From positions 1,302,001 to 1,366,000 of the forward strand of contig JADKDD010000001.1 in assembly GCA_016718525.1 (NCBI GenBank): DNA of 64,000 bases, written 5' to 3'. A model generated the notes under the pieces. The model saw nothing but the letters and a program-made list of their open reading frames with translations. It was not told the origin of the DNA and ran no database searches. The translations under genes and the position numbers were made by a program. The stretch comes from Rhodocyclaceae bacterium. GTDB lineage: Bacteria; Pseudomonadota; Gammaproteobacteria; Burkholderiales; Rhodocyclaceae. Below, piece after piece: positions 25,061 to 34,335 of this stretch (the stretch's first letter is position 1; each line of letters starts with the position of its first letter).

Positions 25061-27664
25061 ATGCAGCCTTCCGCCTCGTTTGACTCCTCCCAGCACACCC
25101 CAGTGATGCAGCAATGGCTGCGCCACAAGGCCGAGCATGCGGACAAGTTGTTGTTCTTTCGGATGGGCGATTTCTACGAGCTGTTTTACGAGGATGCGGA
25201 AAAATCCGCGCGCTTGCTCGACATCACGCTGACCTCGCGCGGGCAGTCGGCGGGCAAACCGATTCCGATGGCAGGGATTCCGTACCACGCCGCCGAGGGT
25301 TACTTGAGCAAGTTGGTCAAGCTCGGCGTGTCGGTGGCGATTTGCGAACAGATCGGTGATCCGGCAACATCCAAAGGTCCTGTGGAGCGTGCTGTGGCGC
25401 GGGTTGTGACGCCGGGAACGCTGACCGATGCCGGTTTGCTCAATGACCGGCAGGACAGTTTGCTACTGGCAATCTGCATCGAGCGTCAGCGTGTTGGCTT
25501 GGCATGGCTGAACCTCGCCAATGGCGATTTTCACCTCGCACTATCATCAGTGGATGCTTTGCCCGGAGAGTTCGAACGATTGCGCCCGGCAGAAATTTTG
25601 TTGCCCGACGGCCTGCGTCCACAGCCGGATAGCGGCAACGCAGTCGTGCAACGCCTACCTGATTGGCATTTCGACGCCAAAGCCGCTCGACATGCCTTGT
25701 GCGAGCACTTCGGCACCCGCGATTTATCCGCATTTGGTTTGGATAGTGCGACCGGTACCGATGGCAACGACACCGACCTGATGCTGGCCGTCGCCGGCGC
25801 GCTTTACCGCTACGCGCAAGCAACGCAAATGCACGCCTTGAGTCATATCACACGACTCACGCTGGAACGCGAAGACAGCACGCTGCGACTCGACGCGGCA
25901 ACCAGGCGCAATCTCGAAATCTCGGAGACGTTGCGGGGTGAAGCGGCACCAACGCTGTTGTCACTGTTCGACACCTGCGCTACCAGCATGGGCTCGCGTT
26001 GGTTGCGGCATTGCCTGCATCATCCGCTGACCGATCGCCAGGTCGCGGCGTCGCGTCACACTGCGGTGGCCAGCCTGATTGATTACTCTGCAAACGTGGC
26101 AAAAGCATTGCACGGCTTTGCTGACATCGAGCGAATCACTGCACGCATCGCCCTGACCAGTGCCCGCCCGCGCGACCTATCCGGATTGCGCGACAGCCTA
26201 GCGAGGCTGCCGTCGATACAGGCCTCAGTTGGTGCTGACGACACGCCGCCGTCAGCATTACTTATGCACCTTGTCGAAGCGCTCGCCACCCCACAAGCCT
26301 GCCTCAATATTCTCACCCAAGCCGTGATCGCCGAGCCCGCAGCGCTGATTCGTGATGGCGGTGTAATCGCTGCCGGGTACAACGCGGATCTGGATGAATT
26401 ACGTGCGATTCAGGACAACTGCGGTGCATTTTTGATTGAACTCGAAGCTCGTGAGCGTGAGCGTAGCGGTATCAACGGGCTGAAAGTTGAATACAACAAG
26501 GTGCATGGTTTTTACATTGAAGTGACCCACGCCAACACCAGCAAAATCCCCGACGACTATCGTCGCCGCCAGACGCTGAAAAACGCCGAGCGCTACATCA
26601 CACCGGAACTCAAGAGTTTCGAGGACAAAGCGCTCTCGGCCAACGACCGTGCGCTGGCGTTGGAAAAACGGCTATACGACGAGTTGCTGGCAGCGCTGGC
26701 GATTCACATTCCAGTGTTGCAGCGGATTGCCCGCGCGATTGCCGAGCTGGATGGACTTACCGCCTTCGCCACCACGGCGAAGCACAACAACTACTGTGCC
26801 CCTGAATTTTGCAACGAACCAGTGATCGAGATCGACGCCGGGCGGCATCCGGTGGTTGAAGCCCAAGTGCGCCTGGCCAACGAAAACTTTATCGCCAATG
26901 ACGTACGACTCGCGGCGACGCGGCATTTGCTGCTGATCACCGGCCCGAACATGGGTGGCAAATCCACCTACATGCGACAGGTTGCCTTGATCGCCTTGCT
27001 CGCCCACTGCGGCAGCTTTGTTCCCGCGACACGTTGCCGCCTCGGGCCGCTCGATGCGATCTACACGCGCATCGGTGCCTCGGATGACTTGGCTTCCGGT
27101 CGCTCTACCTTCATGGTCGAGATGACCGAAGCGGCAGCCATTCTGAACGGCGCCACGGAGAAGTCTCTCGTTCTGATGGATGAAATCGGTCGCGGGACGT
27201 CAACTTTTGATGGCGTCGCGCTGGCCTTTGCCATCGCCCGTCACCTGATCGAAAAAAATCGCGCCTACACGCTTTTCTCTACTCACTACTTTGAATTGAC
27301 GCGATTGGCGCAGGACTATCCGGTCTGCGCCAATGTTCATCTCGATGCGGTTGAACACGGCCACAAGGTCGTGTTCCTGCATGCGGTCGAAGAAGGCCCC
27401 GCCTCTCAAAGCTACGGTATTCAGGTAGCCGCCTTGGCGGGGATGCCGCAATCGGTGGTGCGCGAAGCGCGTCGGCGCTTGAGTCTGCTGGAGAATCGTG
27501 ATGTCGGCAGTCATAGTCAGCCCGACCTGTTTGCCTCGGCACCACCGCCACCGGAACCACCGCACCCGGCACTGGACGCGCTACGTGACCTGCGTCCTGA
27601 TGAAATGAGTCCGCGTGACGCATTGGACGCGATGTACAAACTCGCCAAATTGGCGAAAGACTGA
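25061..27664 (+). CDS. mutS: MutS, DNA mismatch-recognition ATPase
   Basis: 867 residues, full length. The mismatch-binding Phe38-x-Glu40 is in RMGDFYELF. The Walker A GPNMGGKSTYMRQ is at about 628-640, Walker B is VLMDEIGRGTSTFDG, and the STHYFEL switch and C-terminal helical clamp are present. In the lever region, PSIQASVGADDTPPS includes a repeat-encoded SVGAD peptide not expected in MutS. Confidence 0.98.
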   Translation: MQPSASFDSSQHTPVMQQWLRHKAEHADKLLFFRMGDFYELFYEDAEKSARLLDITLTSRGQSAGKPIPMAGIPYHAAEGYLSKLVKLGVSVAICEQIGDPATSKGPVERAVARVVTPGTLTDAGLLNDRQDSLLLAICIERQRVGLAWLNLANGDFHLALSSVDALPGEFERLRPAEILLPDGLRPQPDSGNAVVQRLPDWHFDAKAARHALCEHFGTRDLSAFGLDSATGTDGNDTDLMLAVAGALYRYAQATQMHALSHITRLTLEREDSTLRLDAATRRNLEISETLRGEAAPTLLSLFDTCATSMGSRWLRHCLHHPLTDRQVAASRHTAVASLIDYSANVAKALHGFADIERITARIALTSARPRDLSGLRDSLARLPSIQASVGADDTPPSALLMHLVEALATPQACLNILTQAVIAEPAALIRDGGVIAAGYNADLDELRAIQDNCGAFLIELEARERERSGINGLKVEYNKVHGFYIEVTHANTSKIPDDYRRRQTLKNAERYITPELKSFEDKALSANDRALALEKRLYDELLAALAIHIPVLQRIARAIAELDGLTAFATTAKHNNYCAPEFCNEPVIEIDAGRHPVVEAQVRLANENFIANDVRLAATRHLLLITGPNMGGKSTYMRQVALIALLAHCGSFVPATRCRLGPLDAIYTRIGASDDLASGRSTFMVEMTEAAAILNGATEKSLVLMDEIGRGTSTFDGVALAFAIARHLIEKNRAYTLFSTHYFELTRLAQDYPVCANVHLDAVEHGHKVVFLHAVEEGPASQSYGIQVAALAGMPQSVVREARRRLSLLENRDVGSHSQPDLFASAPPPPEPPHPALDALRDLRPDEMSPRDALDAMYKLAKLAKD
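26224..26239 (-). repeat. VGAD palindromic repeat in mutS (15/16)
   Basis: Plus strand CTCAGTTGGTGCTGAC, one mismatch from GTCAGTTGGTGCTGAC. It is read TCA GTT GGT GCT GAC (SVGAD) in a variable loop of MutS. Confidence 0.75.
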
Positions 27665-27684
27665 GTCGATCGTCCAGCAACCTC

Positions 27685-28146
27685 TCAGTGCGTTTCGTTT
27701 TCCGGTGGTACCAAGGCAGGCAAAACGAGGATTCCTTCCTCCATCAGTTCGCGCGTTTCATCACTGCTGGCAATGCCACGAATCGTCCGTGCCGGTGCTT
27801 CGTTGTAGTGAATCCGTCGCGCTTCCTCCGGGAACTTCAGACCGACGTTTTCGGCGCTGCGTGCCATGGCTGCCAAGCTGGCGAAAAGCTGCCTTGCCAC
27901 TTCGGGTGCCGGCATTTGAACTGCGCTATTGTCAGCATTGAGTTCGCTGCCTGGGTGCTCATTCGAGTTGTTGTCGTGGCGCACGCGCCGTACGTGGGGT
28001 CCGCTCGGCATTGCTGTTACCGCCGCGGACTGACAGTGGGTGCAATTCACCATGCCCTTGGCAACTTGATCACCAAAGGCATTGCGCGAGGCAAACCAAC
28101 CCTCAAACTGATGGCCTTGGTCGCAGGAAAGATTGAGAACGATCAT
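27685..28146 (-). CDS. DUF1178 family protein
   Basis: 153 residues. The N-terminus MIVLNLSCDQGHQFEGWF and the pair VNCTHCQS form a zinc-ribbon-like head typical of DUF1178; a variable acidic middle and a conserved C-terminal end (RGIASSDETRELMEEGI, PALVPPEN) follow. Function unknown. Convergent with mutS, 20 bp apart. Confidence 0.88.
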   Translation of the reverse strand: MIVLNLSCDQGHQFEGWFASRNAFGDQVAKGMVNCTHCQSAAVTAMPSGPHVRRVRHDNNSNEHPGSELNADNSAVQMPAPEVARQLFASLAAMARSAENVGLKFPEEARRIHYNEAPARTIRGIASSDETRELMEEGILVLPALVPPENETH

Positions 28147-28479
28147 GGCACCATGCTAACGCCGTTTGTTCAATCCGGTAGAAGTTTGTCGAACTCAGGA
28201 CGATCAGGGTGTTGGTTAGGGTCGACAAATGCACATTGCGCCCACTAATGGTGCCCGCAAGCGCAGAAAAACTCACAATCCCACATGCCGTTAGCAAACT
28301 GTCGACGGCGTCAAACAAGTCGCTCTGATAGCTCCCGGGTAAATCTTTACGTCCCCCTCAATTGACCAATCCTTTTAGCTCAAGGATACTTAGCGGTTTG
28401 ATCTGCGGGGAATCCGTTTCCTATAATGCCGTGGGACTTAGCCCACAAGGCAAGCAGATAAAACGATGTGAGAGCCTTA
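28147..28479. other. Intergenic region between DUF1178 gene and RND adaptor
   Basis: 333 bp without a supportable gene. It holds the divergent promoter region; a candidate plus-strand promoter is listed separately. Short hairpin GTGGG/CCCAC at 28431-28446 lies just after the -10. Confidence 0.5.
28398..28427 (+). promoter_or_regulatory. Candidate promoter for the RND efflux pair
   Basis: TTGATC (28398-28403) and a perfect TATAAT (28422-28427) are 18 bp apart, 52 bp upstream of the adaptor ATG. The GTGGG/CCCAC dyad directly downstream could be an operator. Confidence 0.5.
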
Positions 28480-29556
28480 ATGGAAACGCGTCATCTATCG
28501 ATTCGCCCTTGCACCACCCTCGCCCTCGTAATTTCCGCCCTAGTATTCACAGGATGCAGCCGCGAAACTGCATCGACAGTGCAACTCGACCCGCCGGTTC
28601 GGGTAATTAGTGCGAGCAATGCGGGCACACAAAATTTTGTTACGGCAACAGGCCTTGTGCGTGCCGCGGTCGAAACTCCGCTATCGTTCAAGACTCCCGG
28701 AATCATTGCGGAGATGCGGGTGGACACCGGACAACACGTCGGCGCGGGTCAGATTCTTGCCTCGCTGGTGATGACTGACTTGGAAGCTCAGCGCACGCAA
28801 GCGCAAGAGCAAGTCGCCAAGACCGAGCGTGATCTGGCGCGTGCCGAATCATTGCGCGCCAAAGGAATGATTTCGCAGCAGGGCGAGCAGGACATCAGAG
28901 CGCAAAGAGAAATTGCACGCGCTGCATTGGCCGCCGCCAACTTCAATTTTCAACAGGCGGTGCTGACCGCGCCAAGTGCCGGCCTCATTCTGGACAAACG
29001 TGCCGATGCACGCGAAACCGTCGCTGCGGGACAGCCTGTCCTGTTATTCGGGCGACTGGACAAGGGTTGGGTTGTTCGGGCGGGCTTGCCGCCCAGGGAA
29101 GCGGTAAAGATTAACCCCGGTGATCCGGTAAAGATTTATCTCGACACTGCTTCAGAAGGTACCGCAGCGCTTGCCGGCAAGGTGCAACGGGTTGCAGGGG
29201 CGAGTGATCCACGGACCGGTTCGATCGAGGTTGAGGTAGCGCTGCCGACGACCAAGGAGCGCTTGGTTTCCGGGATGGTTGCCCGCCTTGAGTTTGCCAA
29301 AGCAGCGACCAAGGGCAGTGCCGCAGCGATCCAGATGTCCTTGCCTTTGGCAGCCGTGCTCGAAGGAAATGGCGGTAAAGCCAAAGTTTTCATTCTTGAT
29401 GCGACCAAGAAGAAAGTGAAGAGCATCGAGGTTCGCACCGGGCGGATTTTGGAGACCGGCGTCGAGGTCATCGACGGCCTTCCGGCTGATGCGGTGATCG
29501 TCAGTGAAGGCGCTGCATGGCTTAGCGATGGCGATGCTGTTCGCGTTGTGCCCTAG
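28480..29556 (+). CDS. RND efflux periplasmic adaptor lipoprotein
   Basis: 358 residues from the ATG at 28480; a GTG four codons earlier is possible. The signal peptide ends in a lipobox (VFTGC), so it is a lipoprotein. Order: lipoyl-like half (GLVRAAVETPLSFKTPG), long helical hairpin (about 95-140), second lipoyl half, beta-barrel and membrane-proximal domains. It links the RND pump 25 bp downstream to an outer-membrane channel. No outer-membrane factor is encoded beside it. Confidence 0.92.
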   Translation: METRHLSIRPCTTLALVISALVFTGCSRETASTVQLDPPVRVISASNAGTQNFVTATGLVRAAVETPLSFKTPGIIAEMRVDTGQHVGAGQILASLVMTDLEAQRTQAQEQVAKTERDLARAESLRAKGMISQQGEQDIRAQREIARAALAAANFNFQQAVLTAPSAGLILDKRADARETVAAGQPVLLFGRLDKGWVVRAGLPPREAVKINPGDPVKIYLDTASEGTAALAGKVQRVAGASDPRTGSIEVEVALPTTKERLVSGMVARLEFAKAATKGSAAAIQMSLPLAAVLEGNGGKAKVFILDATKKKVKSIEVRTGRILETGVEVIDGLPADAVIVSEGAAWLSDGDAVRVVP

Positions 29557-29581
29557 TCACATCATTTAGGCACCCGACCAA

Positions 29582-32500
29582 ATGGGAATTACAGAATTCG
29601 CCGTTAAGCGCTTCCAGTTCACCCTGGTAATGTTCTTGTTGCTGATCGCGATCGGTTGGAGTGCGCTGCAGAACATTCCGCGAGCCGAAGACCCAATCTT
29701 CCCGATCCCGGTGGTAACGACAGTTGTGGTGTATCCGGGTGCGGATCCGGAAGACATGGAGCGTCTGATTGTCGATCCTCTGGAAGATGCACTCAATGAA
29801 ACCAGCGATGTGAAGGAAATTCGCAGCACGGCAAGCGACGGTTTGGCCATCGTTTCAGTTGAATATGACTGGAGCAAGGACGCTGACAAAAAATACGACG
29901 AGGCGTTTCGCGAGATCAATGCGGCGCGCGCAAAGCTGCCGGCAAACGTTGCTTCGGTGACCGTCCAGAAGGCAAGCCCGGGATTAGTCAATATCGTACA
30001 GATGGCTTTGATTGGTCCGAGTAGCAGCCCGCGTGCCTTACGCAATACGGCGGAAGATTTGCAAGATCGGCTGGAGCAGGTTTTCGGCGTTCGCACGGTC
30101 GAGGTCACTGGCTTGCCGGCAGCTGAAATTACGGTCGCCATCGATCTCGCCAAACTCGCCAAGTTTGGCATTCCATTGACCCAAGTGGTCGATACCATGA
30201 AGGGCGAAAATGCTGTTGTGCCTGGCGGAACAGTGGAGAACGGCGAACGCCGGTTCAATGTCCGCACTTCGGGCAACTATTCCTCTCTCGAAGAAATCGC
30301 CGACACAGTGGTAGCCGGAAGCGCCAGTGCAAAAGCGGGCAACAAAATTGTCCGCCTTAAAGATGTGGCGACGGTGGCATGGGACTATGAAGAGGTGCGC
30401 CATGTCACACGCTTCAATGGCAAGCGCGCTATTTTCATCAGCGTCACACAAAAAGATGACATGAACATCTTTAAGGTTCGTGACGGCATCATGCGGGAAG
30501 TCGAAAGCTTCCGCGAAACACTCACCCCGGATATGCGCCTGGAGGTCGGTTTCGACCAGTCCCGCAATGTAAAGAAACGCCTGTCGGCGCTCGCCGGCGA
30601 CTTCACGATTGCCATTTGTTTGGTCATGATCACTTTGTTGCCGCTTGGTTTCCGCGCGGCCAGCGTGGTGATGGTTTCCATCCCGCTTTCGATGGCAATC
30701 GGCATTGCCTTGCTTTACTTCGCCGGCTTTTCGCTCAATCAGCTATCGATTGCCGGCTTTGTACTGGTGCTTGGTTTGTTGGTCGATGACTCGATCGTGG
30801 TCACAGAGAACATCGAGCGCTTTTTGCGCCAGGGATATTCGCGCGTTGATGCGGCAGTGGCCGCGACCAAGCAGATTTACTTTGCCGTACTAGGTTGCAC
30901 GGCGACGCTGCTGTTCGCCTTCCTGCCCTTGTTCATGCTGCCGGAGGGTGCAGGCAAGTTCATCCGTTCCATGGCGGCATCAATCACTTTTACCATCATC
31001 GCCTCGCTGATCGTGGCGCTGACCATGATTCCGTTTCTGGCCAGCCGAGTACTCAAGGAACACGAGACGCAGGGCAATCGTCTGCTGAAGGCCATCATGA
31101 GCGGAATCCAGCGTTTTTATCGCCCCTTGCTGCATGGTGCGCTGACCTATCCGCGGACCACCGTATCAATCGCGGGAGTCATCTTTATTGCCGTGCTCGG
31201 GTTGGTTCCATTGATTGGTTTTTCACTTTTCCCTGAAGCAGATGTTCCACAGTTTCGCGTGACGGTAGAAACCGCCGAGGGCAGCACGGTTGCACAGACC
31301 GACAAGGCAGTCCGCTACGTTGAGCAGCGCCTGCTCGCCCGACCGGAGATCAAGTATGTGTTCAGCAATGCCGGGCGAGGTAACCCGCGCATTTATTACA
31401 ACGTCTTCGGGCGCGAGACCAAAGCCAATACCGGCGAACTATATATCGAGGCGAAAAGTTTTAATCCGCGCACCACGCCCAAGTTTTACGATGAGTTGCG
31501 GCGCGAGTTCGCCGATTACCCGGATGCCAAAATTATCGTCAAGCCATTCGAAGCCGGCCCGCCGATAGCCGCGCCAATAGCAATTCGCCTGCTCGGGCCG
31601 AATCTGGACGTGCTGTCGCAGCTGGCAAACCGGACTGAGGATGTCATCAAATCGGTTCAAGGCACACGCGACGTCAGCAATCCATTGCGCCTCAACCGCA
31701 CCGATCTGGATCTCAACATCGACACCACTAAAGCATCGTTGTATGGTGTGCCAACCATCAATATCGACCGGACTGTGCGACTAGCCATCGCCGGCGAGTC
31801 AATCGGGAACTTTCGCGAATCCGACGGTGACGAGTTCCCTATCGTTTTACGCGCCCCGCTCCGTGATGGTCACCAGCATCTGGACGTTTTTGACCAGATT
31901 TACGTGAACACTTTGCAGGGCGACGCGCTGCCACTCAACCAATTAATCAATCCGCAGCTTAAAACTGCGCCGAATTCGATTTCGCGCTTTAAGCGACAGC
32001 GTTCGGTCACTGTCACTGCTCAGGTCGCCAGCGGTTACAACACCGAAAAGCTTACCGGTGAGGTGTTAAGTCTGCTGGCCAAAGAAAAATTACCGACAGG
32101 CTATCGATATCTGATCGCCGGCGAGCGTGAAGCGCGCGAGTCAAGTTTTGCCGGGCTAGGCACTGCGGCGCTGATAGCGGTGTTTGGCATCCTCGCGGTA
32201 CTAATCCTGGAGTTTGGTGATTTCCGCAGCACGATCATCGTCGCCGGCGTGATTCCTCTCGGGATCATCGGTGGCATGCTGGCGCTATTCTTTTCGGGCT
32301 ATTCAATTTCATTCATGGGAGCGATCGGGTTCATCGCGCTCATCGGCATTGAAATCAAGAACTCCATCTTGCTGGTCGACTTCACGCACCAACTACGTGA
32401 GCAAGGCGTCGAGTTACTCGACGCCATTCAACAAGCCGGCGAGATTCGCTTCTTCCCGATTCTTCTCACATCACTGACAGCGATTGGCGGCTTGCTACCG

Positions 32501-32641
32501 CTTGCCGTCCAGGGAAGTCCGCTCTATTCGGGATTGGCTTGGGTAATCATCGGCGGATTGCTGTCGTCGACCTTCCTCGCCCGCCTGGTCACACCAGCGA
32601 TGTACCTGCTGCTGGCGCCCAAGATGCAAAAAGCAAATTGA
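29582..32641 (+). CDS. RND efflux pump, inner-membrane permease
   Basis: 1019 residues with the usual RND layout: TM1 at 12-30, a large periplasmic loop, TM2-6, a second loop, TM7-12. The proton-relay aspartates Asp402-Asp403 are in GLLVDDSIVVTENIE. The two halves are repeated. The sequence is distinct from the AcrB-like pump at the right end of the window, with IPRAEDP near TM1 as in the less-studied HAE1-type families. Substrate unknown. Confidence 0.94.
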   Translation: MGITEFAVKRFQFTLVMFLLLIAIGWSALQNIPRAEDPIFPIPVVTTVVVYPGADPEDMERLIVDPLEDALNETSDVKEIRSTASDGLAIVSVEYDWSKDADKKYDEAFREINAARAKLPANVASVTVQKASPGLVNIVQMALIGPSSSPRALRNTAEDLQDRLEQVFGVRTVEVTGLPAAEITVAIDLAKLAKFGIPLTQVVDTMKGENAVVPGGTVENGERRFNVRTSGNYSSLEEIADTVVAGSASAKAGNKIVRLKDVATVAWDYEEVRHVTRFNGKRAIFISVTQKDDMNIFKVRDGIMREVESFRETLTPDMRLEVGFDQSRNVKKRLSALAGDFTIAICLVMITLLPLGFRAASVVMVSIPLSMAIGIALLYFAGFSLNQLSIAGFVLVLGLLVDDSIVVTENIERFLRQGYSRVDAAVAATKQIYFAVLGCTATLLFAFLPLFMLPEGAGKFIRSMAASITFTIIASLIVALTMIPFLASRVLKEHETQGNRLLKAIMSGIQRFYRPLLHGALTYPRTTVSIAGVIFIAVLGLVPLIGFSLFPEADVPQFRVTVETAEGSTVAQTDKAVRYVEQRLLARPEIKYVFSNAGRGNPRIYYNVFGRETKANTGELYIEAKSFNPRTTPKFYDELRREFADYPDAKIIVKPFEAGPPIAAPIAIRLLGPNLDVLSQLANRTEDVIKSVQGTRDVSNPLRLNRTDLDLNIDTTKASLYGVPTINIDRTVRLAIAGESIGNFRESDGDEFPIVLRAPLRDGHQHLDVFDQIYVNTLQGDALPLNQLINPQLKTAPNSISRFKRQRSVTVTAQVASGYNTEKLTGEVLSLLAKEKLPTGYRYLIAGEREARESSFAGLGTAALIAVFGILAVLILEFGDFRSTIIVAGVIPLGIIGGMLALFFSGYSISFMGAIGFIALIGIEIKNSILLVDFTHQLREQGVELLDAIQQAGEIRFFPILLTSLTAIGGLLPLAVQGSPLYSGLAWVIIGGLLSSTFLARLVTPAMYLLLAPKMQKAN

Positions 32642-32667
32642 GTGAACGATAAATGAGGTCAAATTTT

Positions 32668-32755
32668 CGTCACTCCGGCACCCGCCGGAATCCAGAAATC
32701 AAACCACATCAGCTCGTTGCACAAGCACTGGGCCCAGGAATGCGCCGGAGTGACG
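32668..32755. repeat. 88-bp element with perfect 12-bp terminal inverted repeats
   Basis: CGTCACTCCGGC (32668-32679) is the exact reverse complement of GCCGGAGTGACG (32744-32755). Inside the left end a second hairpin, TCCGGC/GCCGGA (32674-32689), is present, followed by AATCCAG. This layout is like the short non-coding palindromic/MITE-like repeats common between genes in Proteobacteria. It sits just upstream of glpD. Confidence 0.65.
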
Positions 32756-32777
32756 GCTTAATCGGTGTTTTCACAAC

Positions 32778-34298
32778 GTGATTTCACCAGTTGGTGCTGG
32801 TGACACGCTGTCAATCATCGACTTGCTGGTAATTGGTGGCGGCATCAACGGCGTTGGCGTGGCGCGCGATGCCGTCGGGCGCGGGCTATCGGTGACCTTG
32901 GCCGAAAGCGGTGATCTTGCCGGAGCAACCTCCTCCTATTCCTCCAAACTGATTCACGGCGGTCTGCGTTACCTCGAGAATTTTGAATTTCGACTGGTCA
33001 GTGAAGCGCTCGCCGAACGCGAGACTTTGCTGACCATTGCGCCGCATCTGGTGTGGCCGGCACGATTCATCATGCCGCATGTGCCGGAGTTGCGACCGCG
33101 CTGGATGATTCGAACCGGTCTTTTTCTCTACGACCATCTCGGCCGGCGCACGCGCTTACCGGGCTCTTCTGCGGTACGTCTGGATTCCGGCGTCTTTCAC
33201 GATGGATTGCGTGATCAGTATCGCCATGGTTTCATCTATTCTGACTGCCGTGCGGACGACGCGCGCCTGGTCATTGCCAATGCGATCGATGCGCAGCAAC
33301 GCGGAGCCACCATCCTGCCTCGCACCGCTGTCTTGAATGCGCAGCGCCGCCACGACCATTGGGTGGTGCAACTATCCAACGGGCGCTCGCTGAAAGCCCG
33401 CAGCATCGTCAATGCTGCCGGTCCATGGGTGAAAGAAGTCTTGAACAATCGACTCAAGGTTCCATCCAGTGATTCCATCCGTCTGGTGCGCGGCAGTCAT
33501 TTGGTAATGCCCAAGCTGTATGCGGGCGACCATGCTTTCATTTTGCAAAACGACGACCGGCGAGTCATCTTCATGATTCCCTATGAGGGTCGCTTTACCC
33601 TCGTTGGTACCACTGATGTAGTGGAAACCGGAGATCCGGCACATCCGGTGGCAACCGATGCAGAGGCAGAATACTTGTGTCGCGCTATCGGTCGTTATTT
33701 GGCGAAACCATCGCATCCGGGCGACGCGGTGCATCGCTTTGCCGGTGTTCGCCCGCTCTACGACGACGGTAGCGGCGATCCATCCTCGATCACCCGCGAC
33801 TACACCTTACGTGTGGACCACGAACAAGACGCGGCACCCGTACTATCTATTTTCGGCGGCAAACTCACGACCTATCGGCGACTGGCCGAACAGGTGGTGG
33901 ACAAGATTGAACCCTTTGTCGCCGGAACACCTTTGCAAGGAAGTGGCTGGACGGGGAGTCAGGTCTTGCCCGGCGGCGATTTCGGGTCAGGCGGACTCGC
34001 AAAGTTTCGCACTGACCTGGCGAACGCCTACCCCTGGCTGGATCAACCGCTTTGTCATTCGTTGTTGCGACGCCACGGCAGTCGAATCCACGAGTTACTG
34101 GACGGAGCACGGGATCAAAATGATCTCGGCCAGAACTTCGGCGGCAATTTGACCGAACGTGAAGTGACATGGTTCCGCAAACATGAGTGGGCCAACAGCG
34201 CTGACGACATCCTTTGGCGTCGCAGTAAATGTGGTCTTCACATGTCAGTCACACAACGCGAGGCATTTGCCGACTACATTACCGCGAGTACCCACTAA
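32778..34298 (+). CDS. glpD: Glycerol-3-phosphate dehydrogenase (aerobic)
   Basis: 506 residues. FAD-dependent membrane-associated enzyme feeding electrons from glycerol-3-phosphate to quinone. The FAD site is LLVIGGGINGVGVARDA and the substrate region SSYSSKLIHGGLRYLE; SIFGGKLTTYR is also conserved. The start is a GTG at 32778, and the first 12 residues (MISPVGAGDTLS) are encoded over a copy of the palindromic repeat, so the N-terminus appears extended by it. Confidence 0.95.
   Translation: MISPVGAGDTLSIIDLLVIGGGINGVGVARDAVGRGLSVTLAESGDLAGATSSYSSKLIHGGLRYLENFEFRLVSEALAERETLLTIAPHLVWPARFIMPHVPELRPRWMIRTGLFLYDHLGRRTRLPGSSAVRLDSGVFHDGLRDQYRHGFIYSDCRADDARLVIANAIDAQQRGATILPRTAVLNAQRRHDHWVVQLSNGRSLKARSIVNAAGPWVKEVLNNRLKVPSSDSIRLVRGSHLVMPKLYAGDHAFILQNDDRRVIFMIPYEGRFTLVGTTDVVETGDPAHPVATDAEAEYLCRAIGRYLAKPSHPGDAVHRFAGVRPLYDDGSGDPSSITRDYTLRVDHEQDAAPVLSIFGGKLTTYRRLAEQVVDKIEPFVAGTPLQGSGWTGSQVLPGGDFGSGGLAKFRTDLANAYPWLDQPLCHSLLRRHGSRIHELLDGARDQNDLGQNFGGNLTEREVTWFRKHEWANSADDILWRRSKCGLHMSVTQREAFADYITASTH
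32786..32801 (-). repeat. VGAD palindromic repeat at the glpD start, ACCAG-arm variant
   Basis: Plus strand ACCAGTTGGTGCTGGT: exact 12-base core, arms changed together to ACCAG/CTGGT (extending to CACCAG/CTGGTG). It is read CCA GTT GGT GCT GGT (PVGAG) in the same frame as the SVGAD copies. Confidence 0.7.
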
Positions 34299-34335
34299 AC
34301 TACGGACACTTCATTTATTTCTTCTCGGAGCTACT

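Noticed and set aside
32390..32402. GCACCAACTAC in the RND pump gene
   Set aside because: Only 9 core bases match and the codons (H-Q-L) fit the normal protein.
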